This document shows positions 45,431 through 55,200 of a stretch of 64,000 nucleotides of DNA, in pieces (position 1 is the first letter of the stretch; each line of letters opens with the position of its first letter). This stretch comes from CAZMGV01 sp964621525 [NCBI: uncultured bacterium] (GTDB lineage: Bacteria; JAGRBM01): assembly GCA_964621525.1 (NCBI GenBank), contig CAZUMS010000018.1, positions 5,228 through 69,227 on the forward strand, given 5' to 3'. The notes under the pieces are model-generated. The model was given only the letters and a program-made list of their open reading frames with translations. It was not told the DNA's origin and did no database searches. A program made the position numbers and the translations under genes.

Positions 45431-46210
45431 TCAGCGGAACCGGCGCGAAAGCGTGGGCAGGCGCTTGCGGGCCTCTTCCACCAGGGCAGGATCCAGCCGG
45501 GCGAAAGCAATGCCTTCCTCATGGTCCGGAACGAACGCCACCCGCTCGCCCCAGGGAGAGAAAATGGCGCTTCCGCCGGAAAACCTGTCCTTCGCCCCCT
45601 CGCCGATCCGGTTCACTCCCACGACCCACGAGAGATTTTCGATCGCCCGGGCCTTGAGCAGCGTGTCCCAGTGATCCCGCCGGGGGGCAGGCCACTGGGC
45701 GATGCAGAAGATCGCGTTCGCACCCTGCGCCGTGAGACGTCCGACCCACTCGGGGAACCGGAGGTCGTAACAGATGCTGAGCCCTGCCGCGATCCCGTGC
45801 CCCAGCTTCGCGACGGTCTGGCCGGAGCCTTCCCTGTAGAAATTGTGTTCCCCGGCCGGCTCGAACAGGTGGACCTTCCGGTAGACGGTCAGCTCGCCGA
45901 CGGGTCCCATAAGAAGTCCTTCGTTATAGAAACCCGGGCCATCCTTTTTCACGAACGAGCCGTAGAGCCAGATCCCCTGTTCTTTCGCCCGGATCTTCAG
46001 CCGCTCAACCACCCGCTCCGTCTCGGCCGCGATGCGGTCCCCGTCGGTCAGTGAAAAGTTCGAGCTGGCCGCCTCGGGCAGTAGTGCCACCAGCGGATGT
46101 TCCGGCGGCAACCGGTCGAGAAGCCTGAATATCGTCTGCTCGTTGGCAGCAACATCGCCGCGAACGACGTCGTACTGGAGAACGGCGGCGGTGAGGATGG
46201 GGTTTGACAT
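45431..46210 (-). CDS. Carbon-nitrogen hydrolase (omega-amidase / nitrilase superfamily)
   Basis: A 259-residue nitrilase-superfamily enzyme. The catalytic Glu-Lys-Cys triad is seen in LLPEAASSNF, YRKVHLFEPAGE and SICYDLRFPEW. The CYDLRFPE block and overall length match omega-amidases such as YafV/Nit2, which repair 2-oxoglutaramate-like products; other amide substrates are possible. Start ATG 46210 (MSNPILTA). It is divergent from the acyl-CoA dehydrogenase and upstream of the AsmA-like gene. Confidence 0.92.
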   Translation of the reverse strand: MSNPILTAAVLQYDVVRGDVAANEQTIFRLLDRLPPEHPLVALLPEAASSNFSLTDGDRIAAETERVVERLKIRAKEQGIWLYGSFVKKDGPGFYNEGLLMGPVGELTVYRKVHLFEPAGEHNFYREGSGQTVAKLGHGIAAGLSICYDLRFPEWVGRLTAQGANAIFCIAQWPAPRRDHWDTLLKARAIENLSWVVGVNRIGEGAKDRFSGGSAIFSPWGERVAFVPDHEEGIAFARLDPALVEEARKRLPTLSRRFR

Positions 46211-46308
46211 CTTCGTCAGTCTACCCGATCTGGACGGAACATCACCAGAATGTCCACTTTCCCCTTTCTCCCGCAGCTCCGCCTTGCCCCGCCGTTGCGG
46301 GCCGCACT

Positions 46309-47460
46309 ATGAACAGACTTATGCTGCGCGAACTCACCGGTGAACAGAAGCTGCTCCGGCAGTCGGTCAGGGACCTCGTGGACCGGGAAATCGTCCCCCA
46401 TGCGACGGACTGGGACGAGCGGCAGGAGTTTCCGGCAAAGGTCTTCAGTCAGTTCGGCGAGATGGGACTCCTCGGCATGATGGTCCCCGTCGAGTACGGC
46501 GGCTCGGGCATGGACCCGGTGGCCGTGACGATGATCCTGGAGGAGGTTGGCCGGGGCTGCGCAGCGACGGCGCTCTCGCTCGGCGCCCATTCGGTGCTCT
46601 GCACGAACAACCTGTTCCGGAACGCCAGCGAGGAGCAGCGGAAGAAGTATCTCCCTGACCTGTGCACCGGCGCAAAATACGGCGGAGTGGCGATCACGGA
46701 GCCCGGCGCGGGTTCGGATGCCGTGGGCATGCAGACCCGTGCGGTGAAAAGGGGCGACAAATACATCCTGAACGGGACCAAGATGTTCATCACGAACGGC
46801 CCCGTCGGCAGCACCTTCGTCGTCTATGCCAAGACCGGCGAGCCGTCCTCAAAGAACATCTCGACGTTCATCGTCGAGAGTTCGTTCCCCGGTTTCCGGG
46901 TCGGAAAGAAGCTGAACAAGATGGGCATGCGGGCGTCACCCACCTCGGAGCTTATCTTCGAGGACATGGAAGTGCCCGCAGCGAACCGCATGGGCGAGGA
47001 AAACCAGGGGGTCGCCCAGCTCATGCGGGGTCTTGATATCGAACGGGTCACGCTCGCCGGCATTTCGATCGGCATCGCCCAGGCATCGGTGGACGAGGCG
47101 AGAAAATACGCAGCCGACCGCAGGCAGTTCGGAAAACCCATCGGAGAGTTCCAGCAGGTCCAGAAGATGCTGGCCGACATGCTCACCGAGACCGAGGCCG
47201 CCCGATCCCTCGTCTATGCGGCGGCGGAAGCCGTCGCCTCCGGCCGCAAGATCGCCCGCGAGGCCGCCATGGCCAAGCTGTTCGCCTCCGAGGTCGGCAC
47301 ACGGGCAGCCATGAAGGCGGTCCAGATCCTGGGCGGATACGGTTATATCAAGGAGTTCCCGGTCGAGCGGTTCGCCCGGGACGCCAAGCTCATGGAAATC
47401 GGCGCGGGCACGAGCGAGATCATGCGCATGATCATCGCCCGCGAGATGATGGCGGAGTAG
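46309..47460 (+). CDS. Acyl-CoA dehydrogenase, isovaleryl-CoA dehydrogenase-like
   Basis: A 383-residue FAD-dependent acyl-CoA dehydrogenase. The FAD-contacting AITEPGAGSDA and the KMGMRASPTSEL segment are typical. The usual C-terminal catalytic Glu (YEGT) is replaced by GAGTSEIMR, while GLDIERVTLAG carries a Glu where isovaleryl-CoA dehydrogenase has its catalytic base; it is therefore of the branched-chain type and should be active. ATG 46309 is chosen; ATG 46321 is also possible, and neither has a good ribosome-binding site. A longer in-frame reading to 46204 would overlap the divergent hydrolase gene. holB follows seven bases after its stop. Likely role: leucine or other branched acyl-CoA breakdown. 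Confidence 0.93.
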   Translation: MNRLMLRELTGEQKLLRQSVRDLVDREIVPHATDWDERQEFPAKVFSQFGEMGLLGMMVPVEYGGSGMDPVAVTMILEEVGRGCAATALSLGAHSVLCTNNLFRNASEEQRKKYLPDLCTGAKYGGVAITEPGAGSDAVGMQTRAVKRGDKYILNGTKMFITNGPVGSTFVVYAKTGEPSSKNISTFIVESSFPGFRVGKKLNKMGMRASPTSELIFEDMEVPAANRMGEENQGVAQLMRGLDIERVTLAGISIGIAQASVDEARKYAADRRQFGKPIGEFQQVQKMLADMLTETEAARSLVYAAAEAVASGRKIAREAAMAKLFASEVGTRAAMKAVQILGGYGYIKEFPVERFARDAKLMEIGAGTSEIMRMIIAREMMAE

Positions 47461-47467
47461 CGCGGCG

Positions 47468-48493
47468 ATGCCCCTGTCGGAAGTCATCGGCCAGGAAGCG
47501 GCGGTCTCGCGGCTTCGGAATTTTCTCGCGAGCGGACGGGTCCCCCACGCGCTGCTTCTGCTCGGTCCCGAAGGAACCGGCCGCCGGTTCGCCGCCGCGC
47601 GGATGTTCCAGGCGTTCGCCTGCGAGAAGCGCGGGAAGAACGGCGTTCCGGCAGACGACGCCTGCGGCCAGTGCAACTCCTGCCACCGGATCGCCCTTCA
47701 TACCGGAAGTCCCGAGGGCTTCGGCGCCTACCCGGACCTTCATCTTCTGGAACCCGGCGCCAAGGGCACGATGGACAACATCCGGCACATCATCCGGTCC
47801 CTGTCCATGCGGACCTTCGCGGGCGGCGCAAAGGGGCTCATCCTCGACCCGGCGGACGATATGCGGGCCGATCACGCGAACATCCTGCTGAAAACCATCG
47901 AAGAGCCGCCCGAGGAGACGCTGCTGCTACTCGTCGGCTCCAGCCGGTCGCAGATCCTCCCCACGATTCTCTCCCGCTGCATACCGGTGCAGTTTTCTCC
48001 GCTCGATACCGGGCTGATCGAGCGCCATCTCGTCGCGCACCCCCCCGCCGGAACCGAAATTGACCCGGGGCAGGCGAAATGGGCGGCGGCGCTCTCGCAG
48101 GGGAGTCTCGGTGCGGCCTGCCGGATGCTGGGCGGAGAGTTCCCGAAGCTGGAGGCTCTCACCCGGGATGCCGTTCGGGAAACCGTCGAGGCGAAGTCCG
48201 CACCCGGAGACTGGGGCGGACGCCTCGCCGCCGAGTTCAAGGGGAACCGCAAGTCCATGCTCGACTGGCTGGACCTCATGGTGCTCGTGTTCCGGGCCGC
48301 CTTAAGGTCCGGCAGCGACCCCCTGCCCGGCGCCCTCGGGCAGGATGCCGCCTGGCTTGCCGGCGCCATCGAACCGGACGGACTCGCCGACCGGCTGGAC
48401 GGCCTGTTGCAGATCCGGAAGGCCATCGACGGCACTTCCCACTTGGAAATCTCCATCGACAGGCTCATGATGGAGCTTCGCGGCGAAACCTGA
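47468..48493 (+). CDS. holB: DNA polymerase III subunit delta prime
   Basis: The delta-prime clamp-loader subunit, 341 residues. It begins with the usual IGQEAAVSRL and PHALLLLGPEGTGRR (a Walker-A-like loop lacking the normal GKT, as in delta-prime), a zinc knuckle (CGQCNSCHRIAL with a preceding CEK), a degenerate sensor region (LKTIEEPPEETLLLLV) and the conserved LSRCIPVQF (SRC motif). ATG 47468 is eight bases after the dehydrogenase stop. ricT begins one base after its stop, an arrangement also known from Bacillus (holB-yaaT). Confidence 0.93.
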   Translation: MPLSEVIGQEAAVSRLRNFLASGRVPHALLLLGPEGTGRRFAAARMFQAFACEKRGKNGVPADDACGQCNSCHRIALHTGSPEGFGAYPDLHLLEPGAKGTMDNIRHIIRSLSMRTFAGGAKGLILDPADDMRADHANILLKTIEEPPEETLLLLVGSSRSQILPTILSRCIPVQFSPLDTGLIERHLVAHPPAGTEIDPGQAKWAAALSQGSLGAACRMLGGEFPKLEALTRDAVRETVEAKSAPGDWGGRLAAEFKGNRKSMLDWLDLMVLVFRAALRSGSDPLPGALGQDAAWLAGAIEPDGLADRLDGLLQIRKAIDGTSHLEISIDRLMMELRGET

Positions 48494-48494
48494 C

Positions 48495-49826
48495 ATGCCC
48501 ATCGAACTGGACATTTCTGCATTCGAGGCCGGGCCACAGCCCGCCGAGCTCGTTCCCGAGGGAATCCTCCGCAAGGGGGAGATCGTCGGCGTACGCCTGC
48601 CCGGCAGCCACCGGATCGAAGAGGTATTCCGCAACGGCATCGACGTGGAACCGGGCGACCTCGTCATCGTGAACACCGCCGACGGCCACGAAATCGCCCG
48701 GGTCGTCTCGCTGATCCGTTACGGCTTCCGCGAGCACACGGGCGGCCGCAAGCTGGTCCGCCGGGCCGAAGGAGACGACCTCGCCCACAACGAACGGCGT
48801 ACCCAGCGGAGCGAGGACGCCTTCCGCATCGCTGTCGAGGAAATCCGGGCCTGTAATCTTGACGGGCAGATGAAACCCATCTCGCTTGAAATCCATTACG
48901 ACGGATCGGGGGCGAAGCTCTACTTCGCCGCCGACGACCGCGTGGATTTCCGCGAGCTGATCCGCCGCCTTGGCGGCCGGCTCCACACACGCATCGAGCT
49001 CCGTCAGGTCGGCCCCCGGGACCGGGCGAAGCTCGCCGGCGGTTACGGGCTCTGCGGCCGGGAGCTGTGCTGCTCGAGCTGGCTTGGCCATTTCCCGGCC
49101 GTGTCGGTGAAGCAGGCGAAGAACCAGAACCTCGCGCTCGACCAGTCAAAAATCACCGGCCAGTGCGGGCGCCTGCTGTGCTGCCTCTCCTACGAGGACG
49201 AGCAGTACAAGTCGGCCGCCCGGACGCTTCCCAAGCGCGGGTTCAAGTTCGTCCACGACGGCATGAACTACATGGTGATCTCCACCCACCCGCTGCTCCG
49301 GAAAGTGCTGGTGGAAAGCGCCGAGCGCAAGCAGCATCTTCTGGACGGCGACACCTTCGACGCGGTGATCATGAAGGATTCCATCCAGCTGATCTCCCAG
49401 CCGAACTACCTGACCGGCGAGGCAAGGACCGCCGCTCTGGCACGGGCGGCTTCGGCCGTGTTCCCGCCCGAAGGCGCGATGCACGAAGCCCACCATGCCC
49501 ATCCGCCGATCGGGGATATCGTCAACATGGAAGACGACGATACGGCCGCCGAACACCATGATGAGGCGCGCGGCGAAATCCCTTTCCGGTCTCCGGTTCA
49601 GGCAGACTCCGGCAGGGACAGCGGAAGCGAAAATGACGATGACGGCGAAGACACGGAAGCAGAAGGGCGCAGAAGTGGCCCGGCCTCCGGAAACCGTCTG
49701 CCCCTGCAGAACGCCGGTCCGGGTGGTGGACGCCCGCAGGGCCAGGGCCGCGGACGGCGGCGGCGCGGGCGGGGACGGGGCGGCCAGTCCGGGGGTCCCG
49801 CAGGCCAGGGGCGCCCACAGGGCTGA
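48495..49826 (+). CDS. ricT: RicT/YaaT (PSP1 family) with a long Arg/Gly-rich tail
   Basis: A 443-residue PSP1-family protein. The diagnostic core is present: GLCGRELCCSSWL, VSVKQAKNQNLALDQSKITG and QCGRLLCCLSYED, with the conserved cysteines that bind an iron-sulphur cluster in Bacillus RicT. Bacillus RicT is about 275 residues; here about 150 extra C-terminal residues form an acidic linker and then a low-complexity stretch (GGRPQGQGRGRRRRGRGRGG) like an RNA-binding RGG tail. In Bacillus the Ric complex controls RNase Y cleavage and sporulation phosphorelay. The tail hints at an RNA role, which is inference. It is convergent with the topoisomerase gene, with a strong terminator between. Confidence 0.92.
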   Translation: MPIELDISAFEAGPQPAELVPEGILRKGEIVGVRLPGSHRIEEVFRNGIDVEPGDLVIVNTADGHEIARVVSLIRYGFREHTGGRKLVRRAEGDDLAHNERRTQRSEDAFRIAVEEIRACNLDGQMKPISLEIHYDGSGAKLYFAADDRVDFRELIRRLGGRLHTRIELRQVGPRDRAKLAGGYGLCGRELCCSSWLGHFPAVSVKQAKNQNLALDQSKITGQCGRLLCCLSYEDEQYKSAARTLPKRGFKFVHDGMNYMVISTHPLLRKVLVESAERKQHLLDGDTFDAVIMKDSIQLISQPNYLTGEARTAALARAASAVFPPEGAMHEAHHAHPPIGDIVNMEDDDTAAEHHDEARGEIPFRSPVQADSGRDSGSENDDDGEDTEAEGRRSGPASGNRLPLQNAGPGGGRPQGQGRGRRRRGRGRGGQSGGPAGQGRPQG

Positions 49827-49853
49827 CCTCCCCACGCAGGCAACTCCGGCAAG

Positions 49854-49882
49854 AAAAGGGGCGTGCAGTGCACGCCCCTTTT
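49854..49882. terminator. Bidirectional intrinsic terminator
   Basis: AAAAGGGGCGTGCA (49854-49867) and TGCACGCCCCTTTT (49869-49882) form a near-perfect palindrome with A- and T-runs at its ends. It can serve ricT on the plus strand and the topoisomerase VI A gene on the minus strand. Confidence 0.9.
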
Positions 49883-49906
49883 CGTTTTGGCTTCGCTCCC
49901 CCGCGT

Positions 49907-51136
49907 TTACGACAGGAAGCTGTCGGGCCGCTGGAGTTTCTCCGGCAGGTAGACGTCGATGACGTAGTTCAGGCCGTGTTTGGAGAGCGCCTGCTGCTCG
50001 ACGCGCTGCCCCTTGGAGAGCATCTTGTCGACGGCCTTCGCCCAGTCCTTGTGCTCCTGGAAGAAGCTGTCGTTCTTCAGGGCGTCCCGGGCGCGCTTGA
50101 TGTCCACTTCCTTGAGCGGATGGGTCGGCAGCTTGTAGCGGTCGATGTCGTCCGGCGTGACGCCGAGGTAGGACGCCTGCGGCACGCAGAAATACTCGTT
50201 CAGGTGCGCGTTGTTGCCCGAACCGACCTTGAGCGTCCGGTAGATGTTCGCGTAACCGTACGGGTCGCCGTCGGTGAACACATAGACCGGGATTTTGAAC
50301 TTGTCGGCCACCCGGCGGGTGAACCGCCGCACCGAGCGGGACGGGACGCCCTGCATCGACACGAGGATACACTTCGAGGTCTGCCAGTATTTGTGCTCGT
50401 TCAGCCGCTCGAACATACCGGAGGTCTCGATACAGAGGATGAACTTCGCTTTCGATTCGAACTCGAGATCCTCGACCGAACTCGGGATCGCGTAGGACCC
50501 CTTGATGAACTGCGTGCAGTCGATCCGGTTCTGGCGGCCCGTGTTGCTGTCCGTCTCGATGACGGTGAGGAGGCCGCTCACGCTGCCGCCGTGCTCGTCC
50601 GGGCGGAAGCCGAGCTGCTCCTTGTTCACCCCGAAGAGCCCTTCGAGGTCGTCCATGATCATGTCCGACTCGGACTGGTCGTGGCAGCCGGCCTCGCCCC
50701 AGTTCTTGGTCTGGTAGTAGGCATCCCTCTTGGTGGCGAAGTCGCGGGTCTCGATCAGGTCCCGGGAGAGCGCGAGCATGCGGAGCGTCTGGGCGAACGT
50801 CTTGATCGTGTTCACCGACATGGTGCGCTCGATCTGCTTGCCCTTCATCACGAAGTGGCCGACCTTGCGGTTGAACGTGACGTTCGACAGGGACCGCATC
50901 GGAAACTTCATCTTCGGCGCGCGATCCTTGAGGATCGTGTCGTAGACGCCCCGGCTCTTCTCCTTCATCTGGGAGAGCATTTTCTTGCCTTCGGGGGTCG
51001 GATTCCGCGGGCGCTCCTTCACCTGGAGCGTTGGGCCGTCGTCCTCTTTTTTGCCCTTTTTCTTCTTCGGAGCATCGGCAGGGGCCGCGTCCATCGGAAG
51101 TTCCGGAGCGGCGGGGGTCTTCGTCTTCTTTGCCAT
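49907..51136 (-). CDS. DNA topoisomerase VI subunit A (Spo11-like)
   Basis: A 409-residue type IIB topoisomerase catalytic subunit, rare in bacteria. The first about 55 residues are a Lys/Pro-rich tail. RSLSNVTF and [10 protein letters not shown] match the N-terminal region that contacts the ATPase subunit in archaeal enzymes. The winged-helix/CAP domain has RDAYY (predicted catalytic Tyr141) and [13 protein letters not shown]; the Toprim domain has the acidic metal ligands Glu237 (ILCIETSG) and Asp289/Asp291 (FTDGDPYG). VRRFTRRV and [11 protein letters not shown] complete the family pattern, so the enzyme should be catalytically competent. No subunit B gene is adjacent. ATG 51136 has no clear ribosome-binding site. 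It is divergent from the MoxR-type ATPase. Confidence 0.92.
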   Translation of the reverse strand: MAKKTKTPAAPELPMDAAPADAPKKKKGKKEDDGPTLQVKERPRNPTPEGKKMLSQMKEKSRGVYDTILKDRAPKMKFPMRSLSNVTFNRKVGHFVMKGKQIERTMSVNTIKTFAQTLRMLALSRDLIETRDFATKRDAYYQTKNWGEAGCHDQSESDMIMDDLEGLFGVNKEQLGFRPDEHGGSVSGLLTVIETDSNTGRQNRIDCTQFIKGSYAIPSSVEDLEFESKAKFILCIETSGMFERLNEHKYWQTSKCILVSMQGVPSRSVRRFTRRVADKFKIPVYVFTDGDPYGYANIYRTLKVGSGNNAHLNEYFCVPQASYLGVTPDDIDRYKLPTHPLKEVDIKRARDALKNDSFFQEHKDWAKAVDKMLSKGQRVEQQALSKHGLNYVIDVYLPEKLQRPDSFLS

Positions 51137-51272
51137 AACGGGCCTGCCCGGCCGCGCATCACAGCCCTCGGAAATCCTGCGCGGCGGGGTCTCTATTCAT
51201 GGCCGCTGGGGCGCGCGAGGTCAAACCGCCATGCGTTTCCCGACACCGCGTTCCTTTGGGCGCAAGGCCGCC

Positions 51273-51301
51273 TTGCCGCCCGCCGGGCGCTCCCCTAGAT
51301 T
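51273..51301 (+). promoter_or_regulatory. Putative promoter of the CbbQ/CbbO-like operon
   Basis: TTGCCG (51273-51278), a 17-base spacer and TAGATT (51296-51301). ATG 51351 follows after a leader of about 43 bases containing an AAGAGGA ribosome-binding site. Confidence 0.5.
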
Positions 51302-51350
51302 TGAACCCAGCGGCTGCACCGTTGTGGCGGCACGCCAAGAGGACTCCACC

Positions 51351-52208
51351 ATGCCCCCACGCCCGCAGCGGTCCGCCGCCGAGATCGACTACAAGGAATA
51401 CACATTCACCGAGGAGCCCTACTACCGGCCCATCGGCGACGAAGTGCAGCTGTTCGAGGCGGCCTACCGGGCTCGCCTGCCCGTGCTGCTCAAGGGCCCA
51501 ACGGGCTGCGGAAAGACCCGGTTCGTCGAATACATGGCGTTCCGCCTAAAGCAGAAGGGGACGGCGGCGGCCACCGTTCCGCTTATCACCGTCGCCTGCC
51601 ACGAAGACCTCACCTCCAGCGATCTCGTCGGGAAGTTCCTGATGAAAGGCGACGAGACGGTCTGGGTGCCTGGGCCCCTGACCAAGGCTGTCGAGACGGG
51701 CGCCATCTGCTACCTCGATGAAGTGGTCGAAGCCCGCAAGGACACGACCGTCCTTATCCATCCGCTCACCGACCACCGGCGGATGCTGCCCATCGACAAG
51801 AAGGGCACCATCGTCGAGGCGCATCCGGACTTCCTCCTCGTCGTCTCCTACAACCCCGGCTACCAGTCGGTGTTCAAGAACCTCAAGCAATCCACCCGGC
51901 AGCGGTTTGTCGCCATCGAGTTCGACTTCCCGCCCGCGGACGCCGAGGCCGAGATCATCGCTCACGAAACGGGTGTTACGAAGGTGGATGCCGAGAAGCT
52001 CGCGCGGCTCGGCGCGAAAGTCAGGAACCTCAAGCACCAGGGCCTCGAGGAAGGCGTATCCACGCGGCTCCTCATCTATGCCGGCAAGCTGATCGCCGGC
52101 GGCATCGACGCCCGGCGCGCCGTCCGTATGGCCCTCACCGAGGCGCTTACCGACGACCCGGACGTCCAGACCGCGCTCGAAGACCTGGCCGCCGCCGTGA
52201 TCGGCTAG
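51351..52208 (+). CDS. MoxR-type AAA+ ATPase (CbbQ/NorQ family)
   Basis: A 285-residue AAA+ ATPase of the CbbQ/NirQ/NorQ group, chaperone-like motors that remodel or activate metalloproteins together with a VWA partner. Walker A is GPTGCGKT, Walker B is [13 protein letters not shown], with the characteristic [17 protein letters not shown] and [11 protein letters not shown] segments and the [11 protein letters not shown] loop. ATG 51351 follows AAGAGGA. The VWA gene starts 36 bases downstream, giving the usual Q-O/Q-D pair. No Rubisco, nitric-oxide reductase or gas-vesicle gene is nearby, so the client is unknown. Confidence 0.93.
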   Translation: MPPRPQRSAAEIDYKEYTFTEEPYYRPIGDEVQLFEAAYRARLPVLLKGPTGCGKTRFVEYMAFRLKQKGTAAATVPLITVACHEDLTSSDLVGKFLMKGDETVWVPGPLTKAVETGAICYLDEVVEARKDTTVLIHPLTDHRRMLPIDKKGTIVEAHPDFLLVVSYNPGYQSVFKNLKQSTRQRFVAIEFDFPPADAEAEIIAHETGVTKVDAEKLARLGAKVRNLKHQGLEEGVSTRLLIYAGKLIAGGIDARRAVRMALTEALTDDPDVQTALEDLAAAVIG

Positions 52209-52244
52209 GCGGAATCTCCGGCGCCATGCCGGACGGGGACCGCG

Positions 52245-55200
52245 TTGAACGACTTTCTCTATTCCAAGTGGCTGAAGATCCTCGTCGCCCGGTCCGAGAC
52301 CGTGTCGGGAATCGAGATCCCGTATCTGGATCCCTCGGACCCAAAAGTATCGGTGATCCTCGCCGGGGCGGAGAAGATCGATCCGGTCTCGCGCCGGGCC
52401 ACGTTCGAGTTCCTCGCCCGGGCCCCCCAGCTCAGGGTCCCGCTGGAAACGCTCACGCTTATCGCACAGGTCGTGTCCGACACCGGAAAAGTAAACGCCG
52501 ATATCGCGGTACATGTGGTTCACGCGGCGGCGGAGCTGTCGGAGAAGATCCGTTCCGACCAGCTTCGCGAATGGTCCGCCGAAGTCGTGAAGGTGGCCTC
52601 GGAGCTTCCCCGGGCGGCCGTCGCCGTGCTCAGGACCAGTGCACACTTTTATGAGTACAACCGCCGGGTCGGCCTTGCCGAATGGATCGAGGGCGGCCGC
52701 CGGACCTGGCAGCTTGGCTGGCAGACCTACGGCATGCTCGAGATGATCCTGGACAGCGCCGCGGAAGCGGCGTCGCTCCTTCCGCCGCGCAGTTTCGGGT
52801 TCTGGTGCGACACGGCAGCCCGCCTCGCGTTCCGGGCGAGCGGGCTAGCGCAGGATTTCTGCCAGCAGCCGGTGAATCCCGAACTGCCTGAACCACTCCA
52901 GTCGGCCAGGCTCGAACTTCTCGCCGCCGTCGCGACCCATCACCCCGAACAGTTCGCCGAATTCCGCCGGCTCTCGAACGACAGCCTCCAGAAGATCCCC
53001 GGCCAGTTCCGCGTGCTGGCACCCGTGATGGCGCAGCTCGTCCCGGCCTCTGCCGAGGGATGTTCGGCCGCACTGAAAAAACTGCTCGCCACGGCAGACC
53101 AGATGGGGCCCGGCGACCAGCGCTACGAACAGGTGGCCGGCGCCGCGAGGCGGATCCTCGTGAAATCCCCGGCGGCAGCTCTCGGCCTCATGGAGTCGAT
53201 GAGCGAGGTGCTTCGGCTCGTCGGCCCAAAAGAATTCATCGAGTGGATTGCCGAAGGCGAGCGGCTGCTCGAGACGAGTCCTGTCCGCGCCGAGGCCCAC
53301 TTCCGGCTGTCGTCGAAATCCGCCCGGGCATCGCTCGGCGCCTATGTTCAGGGAATCCGGTTCGAGGAGATCACCCGTTCGCTACGGCTCTACGCGCAGG
53401 GGCTCACGGGCCGGGAAATCCCTCTCGTCCCGCTCGACTGGCAGAAGGGCAAGCTGCTGCCCACGACCGACGGCGAGAAGATCTACCTGCCAGCCCTCGT
53501 TTTCGAATACGGAAGCCGGGACGCGAACCGGCGGGTGTTCCGGGCCATGTGCGCCCACCAGTGCGGATACTTCGAGTTCGGCACCTTCGGCTTTTCCCTG
53601 GAAAAGCTGGCGAAGCTCAGGAGCTGGATCGTGAAGGTGAGCGAGATCGCCGCCGGCGCCGCCATGAACGGCAGCGATCTCGACCGGTTTTTCCTCCAGT
53701 TCCCGCTCCACCGGATGGCGAAGGACCTCTTCATCCTGCTGGAGAACTACCGGATCGACGAAGCGCTGATCCGCGAGTATCCCGGCCTGAGAGACGACAT
53801 CGAGTGGATCCGGGCGGATGAGCTGTCCCGCCGATCACTGGACGGCAGCTTCACGCCGGCCGGGGCGCTCATCGAGCTGGCGGTTCAGCTCTCGCTCGGA
53901 CGCGCCTCCCTGGTCGGCGAGGACCGGACCGAGGAAACGCTGACGCCCGAGCAGATGGAGATGGAGGAGCAGTTCCAGAACCTGCGGGCAATATTCGTGG
54001 ACCTGAAGCGGCCCGAGACGACGGTGGAGCATTCGGCCCTCAAGACCGCCGAGATCTACCGGCTGTTCTCGATGCTCCTCGACACCCGCGTGAAAGAATC
54101 GATCCGGCGGGAACTGGCCGAGGCGGACGGCGAGGAAACCATCCCCGGCGAGGAGCCGGCCAGGGAAGAAACCGGAAATTCTCCCGTCATCAGGCCCGGC
54201 AAGGGACCCGAGGCACCCGAACCGCAGTTCGACGGCAACTACGACAGGCCCTCGCCAGTGAGCTTCCACGGAGAGCTGAATCCGGACGAAATCCAGCGAC
54301 GCTTCCAGGCCAAGGGCGCCCTCGACGTCGTGAGCCGCCTCATGGGGACCATCGACATGATGAAACCCGAGGAGATCGCCGCCTGGCTCGGCGACGACGA
54401 ACTCAGTTTCCTCCCCATGGGCCCCGACGAAGAGGGGGGCGGCCGGGCCGTCTTCGCCTCGATGTTCGACATGGACCGGGTGAAGACGACGGCACGGGAG
54501 CACCCTGACCAGGTTCCTGAGCTTCTCCAGGAGTTCAACGACGACATCCGCCGCATGGCCCGGCTCGACACGCTGGACGAGCGGTACGACGACGCTTTCC
54601 GGTACGACGAATGGGACCATAAGCTCGGCGACTACCGCCACGCCTGGTGCACGGTGCGGGAAAAGAGCATCGATACCGAGAATCCGGAGTTCGTGGACCG
54701 GGCGATGGCCGAACACTCGGGGCTGATTTCCAAGGTGATCCGCCAGTTCGAGGCGATCCGGCCGGAGCTGCTGAAGAAAGAGCACCGGCTCCCAGACGGC
54801 GAGGAAATCGACCTCAACACCGTCGTCGAGGCGGCGGCCGACCGCAAGGCCGGGCTCCCATTTCCCGAACGTATCTATACCCAGCGCCGGAAGCAGGACC
54901 GTGAAGTCGCAGCACTGTTTCTCGTGGACATGAGCGCTTCGACGGGCGAAAAGGTCCCGGACGACGAACCTGCGCCCTCGCAGCCCCAGCCCGGCGCCGC
55001 AGCAGCACCGGCAGCGGCGTCACCCGGCTACGGCGACCCGCGCTTTGGCGGAGAACCGGCCCAGCCTGTCCAGGAAAGTCCCTTCGCCCAGAAGAAAACC
55101 GTACTGGATCTCCAGAAGGAAGCGGTCGTCGTCATGAGCCAGGCATTGAACTACCTGGGCGATGACTACGCGATCTTCGGTTTCTCCGGTTACGGCCGCG

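Noticed and set aside
49907-51136. Classification as Mini-A (topoisomerase VI A lacking the B-docking region)
   Set aside because: The RSLSNVTF and FAQTL segments of the N-terminal docking region are present, so it resembles a full subunit A.
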